The notes: generated by a model from the sequence alone, not told the origin. DNA of 64,000 nucleotides from Gemmatimonadota bacterium (GCA_016191225.1 JACPPC010000020.1:36972-100971), one strand, 5' to 3'; counted from the stretch's first letter, positions 34,218 to 42,630 are shown. Numbers and translations: made by a program.

Positions 34218-34919
34218 CTAGCCGAGGCGGGCCGACAGCACATCCGGCCGCGCCCGCATCACGTCGCCCACGATCTCGAACTGCGACGCCGGCCCCGCCA
34301 GGGTCAGCTCGAACACCGTGTCCACCTCGTGTTCGTAAATCCGCCGCTCGCGCACCCGCACCCCGTATCCCAGCAGCTCGCGCTCGATCAGGCCGAGTTC
34401 CGTCCCCGGCCGCACCCGGATCGTCGCCGGGAGCACCCGCGTCGAGCGCAGCAGCTTGTGCTCCAGGGGGCCCAGCGCCGCCAACGTGAGGAGCACGATC
34501 ACCGCCGTCCCCGCCGCCTCCAGCCGGTAGCCGGCGCCGAGGGCCAGGCCGATCGCCGCCACGACCCAGATCGTCGCCGCCGACGTCAGCCCCAGCACCG
34601 TCCCCCCTTCCTTCATGATCGTGCCGGCGCCGAGGAAGCCGATCCCGCTCATCACCTGCGCCGCGATCATCGCCGGCTGCGGCCCCACGCCCCCGTGGGT
34701 CGCGCCGATCCGCACCGACAGGTCGCCCAGCAGCGCCGCCCCCACGCAGATCAGGATGTTGGTGCGCAACCCCGCCGGCTTCCCCGCCAGCTGCCGCTCC
34801 ATCCCGATCGCCCCACCCAGCACCACCGCCAGCACGAGCGACAGCGTCAGGTCGAGGCGCAGCATCTCGACCATCTCGCCCATCGCCCGCTGGGTCATGC
34901 CCAGCTCGTCCGCGCTCAC
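34218..34919 (-). CDS. MgtC/SapB family membrane protein
   Basis: 233 aa. The N-terminal half has four to five membrane helices with the MgtC signature GGAIGMERQLAGKPAGLRTN and SGIGFLGAGTIMKEG. The C-terminal half (from about residue 150) is a soluble ACT-like domain with TIRVRPGTELGLIERELL. MgtC proteins support growth at low Mg2+ or affect the F-ATPase; a CorA channel is also encoded here but far away. GTG 34919 overlaps the trpS stop by four bases (GTGA); ATG 34898 is an alternative. Confidence 0.88.
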   Translation of the reverse strand: MSADELGMTQRAMGEMVEMLRLDLTLSLVLAVVLGGAIGMERQLAGKPAGLRTNILICVGAALLGDLSVRIGATHGGVGPQPAMIAAQVMSGIGFLGAGTIMKEGGTVLGLTSAATIWVVAAIGLALGAGYRLEAAGTAVIVLLTLAALGPLEHKLLRSTRVLPATIRVRPGTELGLIERELLGYGVRVRERRIYEHEVDTVFELTLAGPASQFEIVGDVMRARPDVLSARLG

Positions 34920-35905
34920 GCCGTCAGTCCCATGTGGTCGCGCACCTCCCGCATCGTCACCTTCGCCAACTCGCGAGCCCGCTCGGCGCCGCCCGCCAGC
35001 GCCGCGGCCACCCGCTTCGGCTCGGCCCGCAGCTCCGCCGCGCGCGCCTGGATCGGCACCAGCTCGGCCACCATGTTGCCGTGGAGCACCTTCTTGCAGT
35101 CGACGCACCCCCACCCCGCGCTCCGGCACTGCGCGTCGACGTGCGTCACCGTCTCGGCGGGGCTGAAGGCCCGGTGCAGCGAGAAGATGTTGCAGACCTC
35201 GGGATTGCCGGGATCGGTCTTCTTCACCCGGGCCGGGTCGGTCACCGCCGGGCGGAGCTTGGCCCAGATCTCGTCCGGCGACTCGAGCAGGCCGACCGTG
35301 TTGCCGAGGGACTTCGACATCTTGGCCTGGCCGTCCAGCCCCATGATTCGCCGCGTTGGGGTGAGCAGCGCCTGCGGCTCGGGGAAGTAGCCGGCCTTGA
35401 AGCGCGCATTCCAGTTCCGCGCGATCACCCGCGACAGCTCGAGGTGCTGCACCTGGTCCTCGCCCACCGGCACGTTGTCGGCGCGGTAGAGCAGGATGTC
35501 GGCCGCCTGCAGCACCGGGTAATTGAGCAGCCCCGCGGGAATGCTGACCTCACCGGACCCGGCGCGCGACGACTTCTCCTTGAACTGCGTCTGCCGCTCC
35601 AGCTCCCCGAGCGGCGTGACCGTGTTGAAGATCCATTGCAGTTCCGTATGTTCCGCGACGTCGCTCTGCACGAACAGGATGCAGGTCGCCGGGTCGATCC
35701 CCGCGGCGATCAGCGTCAGCGCCATCGCCTGGGTGCGCTCCCGCAGTTGCGCCGGCTCGTACGCCTGCGTGATCGCGTGCAGGTTCACGATGCAAAACAC
35801 GCTCTGCATCTGGTGCTGGATCGCCACCCAGTTCTTCACCGCCCCGAGGTAATTGCCGATGTGGAGCTCGCCCGAGGGCTGGATGCCGCTGAAGACCCGT
35901 GCCAT
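34916..35905 (-). CDS. trpS: Tryptophanyl-tRNA synthetase with Cys motif for an Fe-S cluster
   Basis: Class I synthetase, 329 aa. HIGN-type signature GELHIGNYLGAVKNW near the start and KMSKSLGN in the middle. ATG 35905 gives MARVFSGIQPSG, the standard opening. Late in the protein the Cys spacing is C-x21-C-x6-C-x2-C (in PEVCNIF, DAQCRSAGWGCVDCKK). Thermotoga TrpRS carries a 4Fe-4S cluster on a C-x22-C-x6-C-x2-C motif near the anticodon site, so this enzyme probably has one too. It is coupled to the MgtC gene. Confidence 0.96.
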   Translation of the reverse strand: MARVFSGIQPSGELHIGNYLGAVKNWVAIQHQMQSVFCIVNLHAITQAYEPAQLRERTQAMALTLIAAGIDPATCILFVQSDVAEHTELQWIFNTVTPLGELERQTQFKEKSSRAGSGEVSIPAGLLNYPVLQAADILLYRADNVPVGEDQVQHLELSRVIARNWNARFKAGYFPEPQALLTPTRRIMGLDGQAKMSKSLGNTVGLLESPDEIWAKLRPAVTDPARVKKTDPGNPEVCNIFSLHRAFSPAETVTHVDAQCRSAGWGCVDCKKVLHGNMVAELVPIQARAAELRAEPKRVAAALAGGAERARELAKVTMREVRDHMGLTA

Positions 35906-35931
35906 GGGCGCAAGGTAGGGGCGGCGAAAGC

Positions 35932-36207
35932 ATGGAGCAAGCAAACCGCGGCGTCGTGCCGGGAGCGACCGCGAAGGCATCGCGCGACGACCCGCGCGCC
36001 CTGCTCGTCCGCGCGCTGCGAACGCTCGACTCCCGGCTGCTCAGCCAGGCGATCGAGGAACCAGTGCTGCGCGAGGCTCCCTCAGTACGGGCGTCCTGCG
36101 CCGCCCGCGGCGCGTTCTTGCGGCGGGCAGGTGAGACTGCGCCCGACGCTCATACGGGCAAGCCAGCAAGCGCGTATGGCGACGGGACTCGTACTCCGTC
36201 GAACTGA
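35932..36207 (+). CDS. Possible truncated gene at island edge
   Basis: A 91-codon frame from ATG 35932 reads MEQANRGVVPGATAKASRDD then DPRALLVRALRTLDSRLL, which looks like genuine helical protein for about 50 residues. After about 36085 the composition changes and the frame runs on without protein-like character, overlapping the 3' end of the next minus-strand gene. It may be the start of a gene cut off when the accessory segment arrived. Weak support. Confidence 0.25.
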   Translation: MEQANRGVVPGATAKASRDDPRALLVRALRTLDSRLLSQAIEEPVLREAPSVRASCAARGAFLRRAGETAPDAHTGKPASAYGDGTRTPSN

Positions 36208-36644
36208 AAGTCCTGATCTCTGGGTGGATCGGTGCCATCGTTTTCGCGAACGCGCACGGTCACACGATACGTCCCAGTCCGAATGCCCTTGACCTTCAGA
36301 ACGTAGTCGTAGACGCCAAGCACATGCGGACAGATTTCCGGTTTCCTGCTGAATGCAACCAGAACACTGATCTGCGCCTCGCGTCCCGACGCTGTTCCCT
36401 GCCAGGTCTGGCAATACTCGGGCAGGACTTTGCGGCCGACTATCGTGAGTTGTCCTGTATCTGCGACGATACTCGGGGCCAACTCTGGGCCCGCTGAGCC
36501 AACAGCGGTCAACTCGACTGGGAGCGACGAGTCGACCGGAGCAATCGGTGACGGGCACGCGAGCGTGAGCGCTGCAGCCGCCAGACTGAACGTCCGAACG
36601 GCCGCAGCCTCAGCCTTCGCTCGCAGCTCGCGAACCATCCTCAT
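36150..36644 (-). CDS. Putative lipoprotein, unknown
   Basis: 164 aa from ATG 36644 (or a GTG just before). The start MRMVRELRAKAEAAAVRTFS leads into SLAAAALTLAC, a lipoprotein-type signal with Cys as the lipid site, although the basic region is long. The mature part is beta-rich, including VYDYVLKVKGIRTGTYRVTV and two Cys (PEYCQTW and PEICPHV). It ends PSPYALAGLPV. GC is lower than the chromosomal flanks. No family was recognised. Confidence 0.6.
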   Translation of the reverse strand: MRMVRELRAKAEAAAVRTFSLAAAALTLACPSPIAPVDSSLPVELTAVGSAGPELAPSIVADTGQLTIVGRKVLPEYCQTWQGTASGREAQISVLVAFSRKPEICPHVLGVYDYVLKVKGIRTGTYRVTVRVRENDGTDPPRDQDFQFDGVRVPSPYALAGLPV

Positions 36645-36734
36645 CACGCCCGCGAAGCTCGTGCGGCGAAGCCGCGGCGCACAAGCTTCATCGGCCTCCC
36701 TCCGGAGGAATCTGTCCGACACTTGCGCAGCCGC

Positions 36735-36908
36735 CTAACAGAATGGAGAGCAGCCGCCGCCGGCGCTGACTGTCACTTGCAGGTAGAAGGGTGCGCTGCG
36801 TCCAGCCGTGGACACCGTCACCCGCAGCTTGAAGGACGGCGTCGACGAGCCAATCGATCGTGAAATCGTCGAGCCAGCTCCAAGGTAATTCCACGTCGCA
36901 ACACCGTA
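36735..36908 (-). pseudogene. C-terminal remnant of a secreted protein cut by the IS element
   Basis: Reading leftward from the IS boundary, the frame YGVATWNYLGAGSTISRS is followed by SFKLRVTVSTAG and FYLQVTVSAGGGCSPFC, then TAG at 36735. This is protein-like beta-rich sequence with no start; upstream it runs into the IS end, and a TGA follows soon inside the IS. The matching N-terminal part is not found on the other side at 37776, so a deletion probably accompanied the insertion. Confidence 0.55.
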
Positions 36909-36987
36909 GAAGCTATCTCGTAAATGCGTAATGCATGGGCAGGCTCATTCGTCCTCGGGAGAAGTAGGCGCATGTCGTCCTCTCCGC

Positions 36988-36993
36988 GGAGGA
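36988..36993 (+). promoter_or_regulatory. Ribosome site deciding the transposase start
   Basis: GGAGGA three bases before the GTG at 36997. This favours that start over earlier in-frame codons such as the ATG at 36931. Confidence 0.6.
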
Positions 36994-36996
36994 AGT

Positions 36997-37769
36997 GTGG
37001 ACCTGACCGACTCGCAATGGAACCGGCTGGCGCCCCTGTTGCCGACGCCGCGGCGCCGACCGGATGGTCGCGGCCGCCCGTGGCGCGACCCGCGCGACGT
37101 GCTGAACGGGATTCTCCGGATCATGCGCACGGGCGCGCCGTGGCACGATCTCCCCGCGCGGTATCCGCCGTACCAGACCTGCCATCGCCGCTTTCAACTC
37201 TGGGCGCGGAACGGCACGTTGGCGCACGTGCTGCGTGCCTTGGCCCGCGAGCTTGCCGCGGCCGGGGGGTTCGACCTGACGGAAGCCTTCATCGACGCCA
37301 CCTTCGCGGGGGCGAAAAAAGGGGCGACTGCGTCGGCCTTACCCGGAAGGGCAAGGGGACCAGAATCATGGCGATCGCAGACGGCGCTGGTCTTCCTCTC
37401 GCCATTACTATCGCAAGTGCAAACCCCGCCGAAGTCACCCTCGTCGAAACGACACTCGCGCATCGGTGCCTCCGTGCGCTCCCGCACCGGCTGATCGGCG
37501 ACCGCGCGTAGGACAGCGATCCCTTGGACTATCGGCTGGCCCGGCGCGACATCGAGCTGATCGCGCCCAACCGGGCCAACCGTCGGATCCCCACCCAGGA
37601 TGGCCGCCAACTCCGCCGCTACTGCCGGCGCTGGAAGATCGAACGGCTGTTCGCGTGGCTGCAGAACTTCCGCCGCCTGGTGACGCGCTACGCGCGGCAT
37701 GCCGAGAATTTCCTCGCGTTTGTCCAGCTCGGCTGTATCATCATCCTCTTCCGGCAGTTTGTGGGATGA
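36997..37769 (+). pseudogene. IS5-family transposase, frameshifted and interrupted by TAG
   Basis: Frame one starts at GTG 36997 (MDLTDSQWNRLAPLLP) and carries the first catalytic Asp in AFIDATFAGAKK. At A6G (37315-37321) a -1 slip gives continuation RGDCVGLTRKGKGTRIMAI, as expected for this IS group. The second Asp is in LIGDRA. There the family normally reads GDRAYDSD, but codon 37509-37511 is TAG in place of Tyr. The same frame resumes [19 protein letters not shown] and has the catalytic Glu in [11 protein letters not shown]. All DDE residues survive, so only the amber codon kills it. The element is recent but dead, unless TAG is suppressed. Confidence 0.85.
37315..37321 (+). other. Programmed -1 frameshift site in transposase
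   Basis: AAAAAAG: in frame one it is read AAA AAA G. Slipping back by one base joins the two transposase frames exactly where the protein family continues. Confidence 0.7.
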
Positions 37770-37877
37770 GTTCTAGACTCCTCGTCCACGATGAACGCCC
37801 GGCAGAGACCGACCTGACCACTCGAACCTCGGCGGATTTCGTTCGCGGGCCTCGCACCAGACTGCGTGCTCGCGCTT

Positions 37878-38297
37878 TCACGGGATACTGATGTCGACGC
37901 GGAGGCTGTCGCGTGGCTCCGGGCGATCATCGCGACGGAATTGCACCACGCCGCCGACCACACGCACCGTGTCTGCCGCCGCGCCAACGGGAAAGACAGA
38001 CACTCTCACGCATCCGCGAGCCGGGGTACTCAATGAAACGAGTCGAACCACAAAGGTAGCGCCTCCTGCGACCGCGGCCGCTCCACCTTCGGCGAACACG
38101 CTCGCTTCGGAGCAGGTAACCGTGTCGAGAGAAGCTTGGGCGCGCACCCTGAGTCCGACTAGGGGGGCCGCAGTGCTGGAGCTGACTCTCCCATACGCCA
38201 CCGCCGACGAGCTGCACAGGTCGCAGGGCTGCGTCGACTGACAGCCCGCAGACAGCATCATGAGCCCCAGCGCGAGGATAGTCGTCCTGTCCATCAC
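37878..38297 (-). CDS. Small lipoprotein, unknown
   Basis: 139 aa. ATG 38297 (a second ATG follows directly) opens a lipoprotein signal, ALGLMMLSAGC, with Cys19 as lipid site. Three more Cys occur soon after (CDLCSS, TVTCSEA) and one later (ARGCVRV). The remainder is beta-type, Val/Ala/Arg-rich, with TFVVRLVSLSTPARGCVRV and ends RDSLRVDISIP. Similar small lipoproteins with a carboxypeptidase-like beta fold occur widely, but no specific family was recognised. It lies 90 bp after the secreted peptidase gene in the same direction. Confidence 0.72.
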   Translation of the reverse strand: MMDRTTILALGLMMLSAGCQSTQPCDLCSSSAVAYGRVSSSTAAPLVGLRVRAQASLDTVTCSEASVFAEGGAAAVAGGATFVVRLVSLSTPARGCVRVSVFPVGAAADTVRVVGGVVQFRRDDRPEPRDSLRVDISIP

Positions 38298-38387
38298 AGC
38301 CTCCGTCCGACCCGAGTCGCAGTCGTGCCGCGTGGTCGTCTCCCTGGCATCGGGTGTCGCATCCGACGTCGCGCCACCCGAAGAGTC

Positions 38388-40412
38388 TTATTGAAAACAA
38401 CTGGGCGCAGACGAGCTCACCGCCACCTGCTTTTGAACCGCACTTGAACTTCCTGGCGCGTCCGTGACGACGGCCTGTACGGTGAAGCTGGAAGCGCTCT
38501 TCATCGTAAGCAGCGCGTCGTTATTCGCTTGATCTGTGCCGTTGACCAGCCACCGGTAGGAGTAGGGCGCGGTCCCACCCGAAGCGACGACGCTCCAGGT
38601 ACAGAGCTGATTCGGCCTAACCGGGCCGGGTCCCCCAAGCGATGTAGTGAGCGTGAGTCCACCACCGCCGCAGCTCGCCGCACATGTCGCCGGAATTGCG
38701 AGCGAAGTTTGTCCGTAGAGGGCCATGAGCCAAAGGGTCCTGATGGCACCCTGATTCCAGCCTGGGGGGCTGAGCCCGGCATGGTTCTCGGCTGAAGCCT
38801 TCAGCAGAGGTGTGCGCGTCAAGAAGTAAACGTTCGAGACACTCGGCGCGACCGTCTGCTCTAGGCAATAGACGAGGTGGTCGACACCAAGCGCTCGCCG
38901 AGGACCGAGCGGTGTCGTCACCGTGCAATAGTGCATGAGATCGGCGAGATAGCTGCCGGGATACTGCACCGCGTCGAACGACTCGTCACCTGCTGGATCG
39001 GTAAGATCGTAGAGGAAGGCCGCGACTGCACCCTCCTGTGTCGAGCCGTCCGCGTTGACGTGAAAAAGGAAGCTGCTGGAATAGTTCTTGATCTGGTTGG
39101 CGAACGTTGCGGCAGTATCGCGTGTGACGATGGCGTGATAGTCCGCGAAGCCCTCGGTAAGGGCGCAGGCCTGATTGTAGTAGCCGTCCAAGTAGTGCGG
39201 AGAAGGGCAATTGCCCGGGGCGGTGATTCCGCCGAGCGCCTTCTCCTGAAAGGCGTGCCCGTACTCATGCGCGATCGTGAACACGCCGTATGCGTCCCAG
39301 ACGCTCGTCGAGAAGATGTAGATGTGGTCGTTGTCCGCTAGATAGTATGCAGTGGTGGTGCCAGCGGTGTAGCTCACCGGCACCATTGAGCGGCCGCGCT
39401 GGAAGAACGCCTGGGAGTTCGCGATGGCGATACTGCCATTCACGAAGACCCGGGCGGAGGGGCTGTCCATGTAGAAGTTGGCCGCGAAGTTGCATGAGAA
39501 TTGAGGATACACGAAGCTCGTTGAACCATTCGGCCCCACGCTGAGGTACCCCAACGCGCTCGTGAGCGACACTGTGCCGTAGTAGTCCTGTAGCTCGCCG
39601 GCACAGGGCATCGAGAAGGAACCGCTGGCATCTGCAGCGACGCTGAACCCTCCGGACACCGAGTTGTCGTACGAGTTGCGAATCGTGACCGACACCATGG
39701 CATTGGGGACCGCCTCGTAAGCTCCCGAACTGAGGTTGTAGTAAACGACGCTACCGGTGATCGCGCTATCCCCCATGAGGGACGCTTGCCCGGACAGTGC
39801 GCTTGTACCCGGCGCAGGCCCTGCCGGCACCGATCCACGCAGTCTCTCGAATGGACCGGGCTGCACGCGCATCCCGCTCGGCACCAGCGATGAGTCGAAT
39901 CGGTCGCTCACGCGCCCACCCGAATCGGAGACGAAGGCCCAGAGCTCATGATGGGTGGTGTTCTGGACCCAGCGTCCGCCACTCGTCATGGGACTTGAAT
40001 CCGCAACCGCGCTCACCACGATCCTGTACAAACCCGGAGCGGGAAACGTGACGTCAGCTTCCGCGCCGACGGATCCAGCGCTGGCAAAAGCACGCCGATA
40101 CCTGGTCAGAACCGGGAGCGCTGCGCCCAGACGAGGCCGGAGCGCGGCTGAATTGTCGAGCTGAAGGGTCGCGAGCTCTGGCGCCGCGACACTGATCCGA
40201 GCCGTCGGAGTGGTCAGGTTCGCGGTAATGCGACTTGAAAGGTGAAGTGGTAGGCCAGGGCGAAAGGCACCCGTAAGAGACGACTCGATAGTGAAGCGGA
40301 CGATTACGTCGACCTCGTCAGACGAACCTCCCTGCACAGCTGGCGACGACGCCCCGACCTGGGCTCGCTGTCTCGACGACGGAGCGACCGGCTTTTCGCC
40401 GCAGGCCGACAC
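38388..40412 (-). CDS. Secreted metallopeptidase lipoprotein with HEYGH site
   Basis: 674 aa from GTG 40412 (MSACGEKPVAPS). A zinc-peptidase motif lies in FTIAHEYGHAFQEKAL, with a downstream Glu in ALTEGFADYHA, so HExxH plus ExxxD, gluzincin-like. The N-terminal 250 residues are beta-rich. The last 80 (PYSYRWLVNGTDQANND) are an Ig/PKD-like repeat. Just upstream of the start the same frame reads RAALLLLALGVSACG, a textbook lipoprotein signal, yet it has no ATG/GTG/TTG before a TGA. Either the start is a weak CTG, or a one-base frameshift removed it. Lower GC than the flanks. Confidence 0.78.
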   Translation of the reverse strand: MSACGEKPVAPSSRQRAQVGASSPAVQGGSSDEVDVIVRFTIESSLTGAFRPGLPLHLSSRITANLTTPTARISVAAPELATLQLDNSAALRPRLGAALPVLTRYRRAFASAGSVGAEADVTFPAPGLYRIVVSAVADSSPMTSGGRWVQNTTHHELWAFVSDSGGRVSDRFDSSLVPSGMRVQPGPFERLRGSVPAGPAPGTSALSGQASLMGDSAITGSVVYYNLSSGAYEAVPNAMVSVTIRNSYDNSVSGGFSVAADASGSFSMPCAGELQDYYGTVSLTSALGYLSVGPNGSTSFVYPQFSCNFAANFYMDSPSARVFVNGSIAIANSQAFFQRGRSMVPVSYTAGTTTAYYLADNDHIYIFSTSVWDAYGVFTIAHEYGHAFQEKALGGITAPGNCPSPHYLDGYYNQACALTEGFADYHAIVTRDTAATFANQIKNYSSSFLFHVNADGSTQEGAVAAFLYDLTDPAGDESFDAVQYPGSYLADLMHYCTVTTPLGPRRALGVDHLVYCLEQTVAPSVSNVYFLTRTPLLKASAENHAGLSPPGWNQGAIRTLWLMALYGQTSLAIPATCAASCGGGGLTLTTSLGGPGPVRPNQLCTWSVVASGGTAPYSYRWLVNGTDQANNDALLTMKSASSFTVQAVVTDAPGSSSAVQKQVAVSSSAPSCFQ

Positions 40413-41078
40413 TCCGAGCGCGAGTAACAGCAGCGCGGCCCGGTAATGTCACGGCACGGTCAACTGATTGGCCTGCTCCAGGCGCGTGCGCTCGTCACGA
40501 CGAACTCGAGCGGCGGTGCGATGAGCGCCGCTGGACGTCACGCCTCGCTCGCAGCCCGGATCGCCGCTCGGCGACTTCCTGCGCGAGAGACCTACTGGGG
40601 CGAGCACGGTCACGTTTTCCTCCCTCGTCGGCCCACAACCACCTGAATTTGCCATCGGCCGGTGGTACTGGACGGCAGCCCTATGCAGACACGATGCACG
40701 CTCGCGTAGCTGCCAACTGCGCCGATTCCTGACACGAGGGTGCAGATTCGTGACATTCTTCGGTATCTCTTCGCCTGAACGAAGCCGCGGGCCGCGGTTC
40801 TCGTGCTCCGATCACCCGCGCCTCCCCTTCAGACCGCCGCCGCGGTCCGCGCCGTCGGGCGCATCGGCATGCTGCTCTTGCGGGCTGAGTGACAGAAACG
40901 GGTCTCGTTCGAGATGCTCTCGCTCGAGGGATGCCCACATCGTCGTTGGCCGAGCAAAAGCGCTTCTTGAACCGCGACGATTGCTTCCGCGCCCGTCGTC
41001 GCGAGCAACGTCGCGCTCCACGCCTGGCTCCTCGACACCCTCGACCTGTCCCGCTGATTTCACTGTAGATTTGCCGCC
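40413..41078. other. Gene-free stretch between the peptidase and ftcD
   Basis: 666 bases. The left end (40413-40450) holds the in-frame remnant of the peptidase signal peptide. Short open frames occur on both strands, but none has protein-like composition plus a ribosome site. A shared 36-base element (reverse strand 40722-40757) is the only structured feature noticed. The segment marks the right edge of the lower-GC island; composition returns to chromosomal style near ftcD. Confidence 0.5.
40722..40757 (-). promoter_or_regulatory. Shared 36-base element, copy B
   Basis: On the minus strand it reads AATGTCACGAATCTGCACC, then CTCG, then TGTCAGGAATCGG; 28 of 36 bases agree with 4701-4736. It points toward the secreted peptidase gene, about 310 bases upstream of its start. 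Confidence 0.4.
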
Positions 41079-42599
41079 ATGAAACTCATCGAGTGCGTCC
41101 CCAACTTCTCCGAGGGGCGCCGCCCCGAGGTCGTCGCCGCGATTCGCGGCGCGATCGCCGCCGTCCCCTCGGTTGTCGTCCTCGACACCAGCAGCGACCC
41201 GAGCCACAACCGCACCGTCGTCACCTTCGTGGTGGCGGCCGAGCATGCGGTCGCCGCGGCCTTCGCCGGCATCGCAAGGGCGCGCGACCTGATCGACCTC
41301 ACGACGCACACGGGCGAGCATCCGCGCATCGGCGCCACCGACGTCGTCCCCTTCATTCCCCTCGAAGGGGCGTCCATGGACGACTGCATCGCCCTCGCCC
41401 GTTCCCTTGGCGAGCGCGTCGGGAAGGAACTCGACGTCCCCGTCTTCCTGTATGAGCGCGCCGCCACCCGCCCCGACCGCGAGAACCTCGCCGACATCCG
41501 CCGCGGCGAGTTCGAGCTGGCCCGCACCGAGATCGGCACCAACCCGAATCGCGTCCCCGACTTCGGCCCCAATCGCGTTCATCCCACCGCCGGCGCCACC
41601 GTCATTGGCGCCCGCCCCTTCCTGGTCGCCTACAACGTCTACCTCGGCGACGCGAAGAACCTCCCCGTCGCCAAGGAAGTCGCCAAGGCCGTGCGCGGCT
41701 CGAGCGGCGGCCTGCGCTACGTGAAGGGCCTCGGCCTCGAGGTCGACGGCCAGGCCCAGGTGTCGATGAACCTCGTGGACACCGACAAGACGCCCGTCCA
41801 CCGCGCCTTCGACATCGTGAAGCTCGAGGCCGAGTCGCGCGGCGTGAACGTCACCTGGAGCGAGATCGTCGGCCTCGTCCCCGAGAAGGCGCTCTTCGAC
41901 GCCGCCGCGCGCCACCTGCAGCTCACCCAGTTCACGCCGGCGCAGGTGCTCGATCGCAAGGTGCGCGAGGCCGTCAGCGGCGGCCAGTCGCTCTCCGGTT
42001 TCGTCGGGTCGGTCGCGAGCTCCGACCCGACCCCCGGCGGCGGCTCGGTGGCCGCGCACGCCGGCTCGCTCGCCGCGGCGCTCGTGCAGATGGTCACCGG
42101 GCTCACGATCGGGCGCAAGAAGTACGCTGCCGTCGAGGCCGAGATGAAGGAGGTCGCCCTCAAGGCGGCCGCCCTCGTCACCCGCTGCTCGGCCCTCGTC
42201 GCCCGCGACGCCGACGCGTACGTCACGGTCATGAACGCGTACAAGCTCCCCAAGGAGGGGCCGGACGCGGCCAGGCGCGACGCCGCCATCGCCGACGCCC
42301 TCGTGGGCGCCGCCGAGGTGCCACTCGAGACGGCGCGTGCCTGCGCCGAGATCGCCGAACTGGCCGCCATTGTCGGGGAAAAGGGCAACAGCAACGCCGT
42401 CTCCGATGCCGGCGTCGCCGCGATCCTCGCCGAAGGGGGCTGCCGCGGCGCGGCGTACAACGTGCGCATCAACGTCGCCTCGCTCGCCGGCGACAAGCGC
42501 GGCGCGCCGCTCGCGGCGGAGGCCAAGGCGCTCGTCGCCCGTTGCTCGGCCGCGGCCGAACGGGCCACCGCGTCCGTCGAGCGCGGCATCGGCGCGTAG
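41079..42599 (+). CDS. ftcD: Bifunctional glutamate formimidoyltransferase / formimidoyl-THF cyclodeaminase
   Basis: 506 aa. The transferase domain (1-300) opens with KLIECVPNFSEGRRPE and has the catalytic His region HTGEHPRIGATDVVPFIP. The cyclodeaminase domain (from about 305) shows SSDPTPGGGSVAAHAGSLAAALVQMV and later KGNSNAVSDAGVAAIL. Together they pass the formimino group from histidine breakdown to folate and release ammonia. Fusion of both halves as in mammals is common in this group of bacteria. No other histidine-utilisation gene is adjacent. It is followed by PPK2 after 31 bp. Confidence 0.96.
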   Translation: MKLIECVPNFSEGRRPEVVAAIRGAIAAVPSVVVLDTSSDPSHNRTVVTFVVAAEHAVAAAFAGIARARDLIDLTTHTGEHPRIGATDVVPFIPLEGASMDDCIALARSLGERVGKELDVPVFLYERAATRPDRENLADIRRGEFELARTEIGTNPNRVPDFGPNRVHPTAGATVIGARPFLVAYNVYLGDAKNLPVAKEVAKAVRGSSGGLRYVKGLGLEVDGQAQVSMNLVDTDKTPVHRAFDIVKLEAESRGVNVTWSEIVGLVPEKALFDAAARHLQLTQFTPAQVLDRKVREAVSGGQSLSGFVGSVASSDPTPGGGSVAAHAGSLAAALVQMVTGLTIGRKKYAAVEAEMKEVALKAAALVTRCSALVARDADAYVTVMNAYKLPKEGPDAARRDAAIADALVGAAEVPLETARACAEIAELAAIVGEKGNSNAVSDAGVAAILAEGGCRGAAYNVRINVASLAGDKRGAPLAAEAKALVARCSAAAERATASVERGIGA

Positions 42600-42630
42600 C
42601 GCCTTCCTCCAACCCGCGGAGCACGCCGCC

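Larger units (their letters stand above)
36909..37773 (+). mobile_element. IS5-family (IS427-group-like) insertion sequence, inactive
   Basis: About 865 bp. The imperfect ends are GAAGCTATCTCGTAAAT (left, 36909) and GAACTCATCCCACAAAC (right, inward from 37773), about 10 of 17-19 positions alike by eye. TA lies immediately outside both ends (36907-36908 and 37774-37775), consistent with a 2-bp target duplication. It encodes a single DDE transposase that needs a -1 frameshift and contains a nonsense codon. Exact ends are my best reading. Confidence 0.75.

Noticed and set aside
36688..36894. 68-aa frame ending in GGCASVGQIPPEGGR
   Set aside because: A different frame of the same bases gives a more protein-like beta-rich C-terminus with a natural stop.
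40449..40655. Small minus-strand gene upstream of the secreted peptidase
   Set aside because: 68 codons with no ribosome site and random-looking composition; overlapped by other spurious frames.
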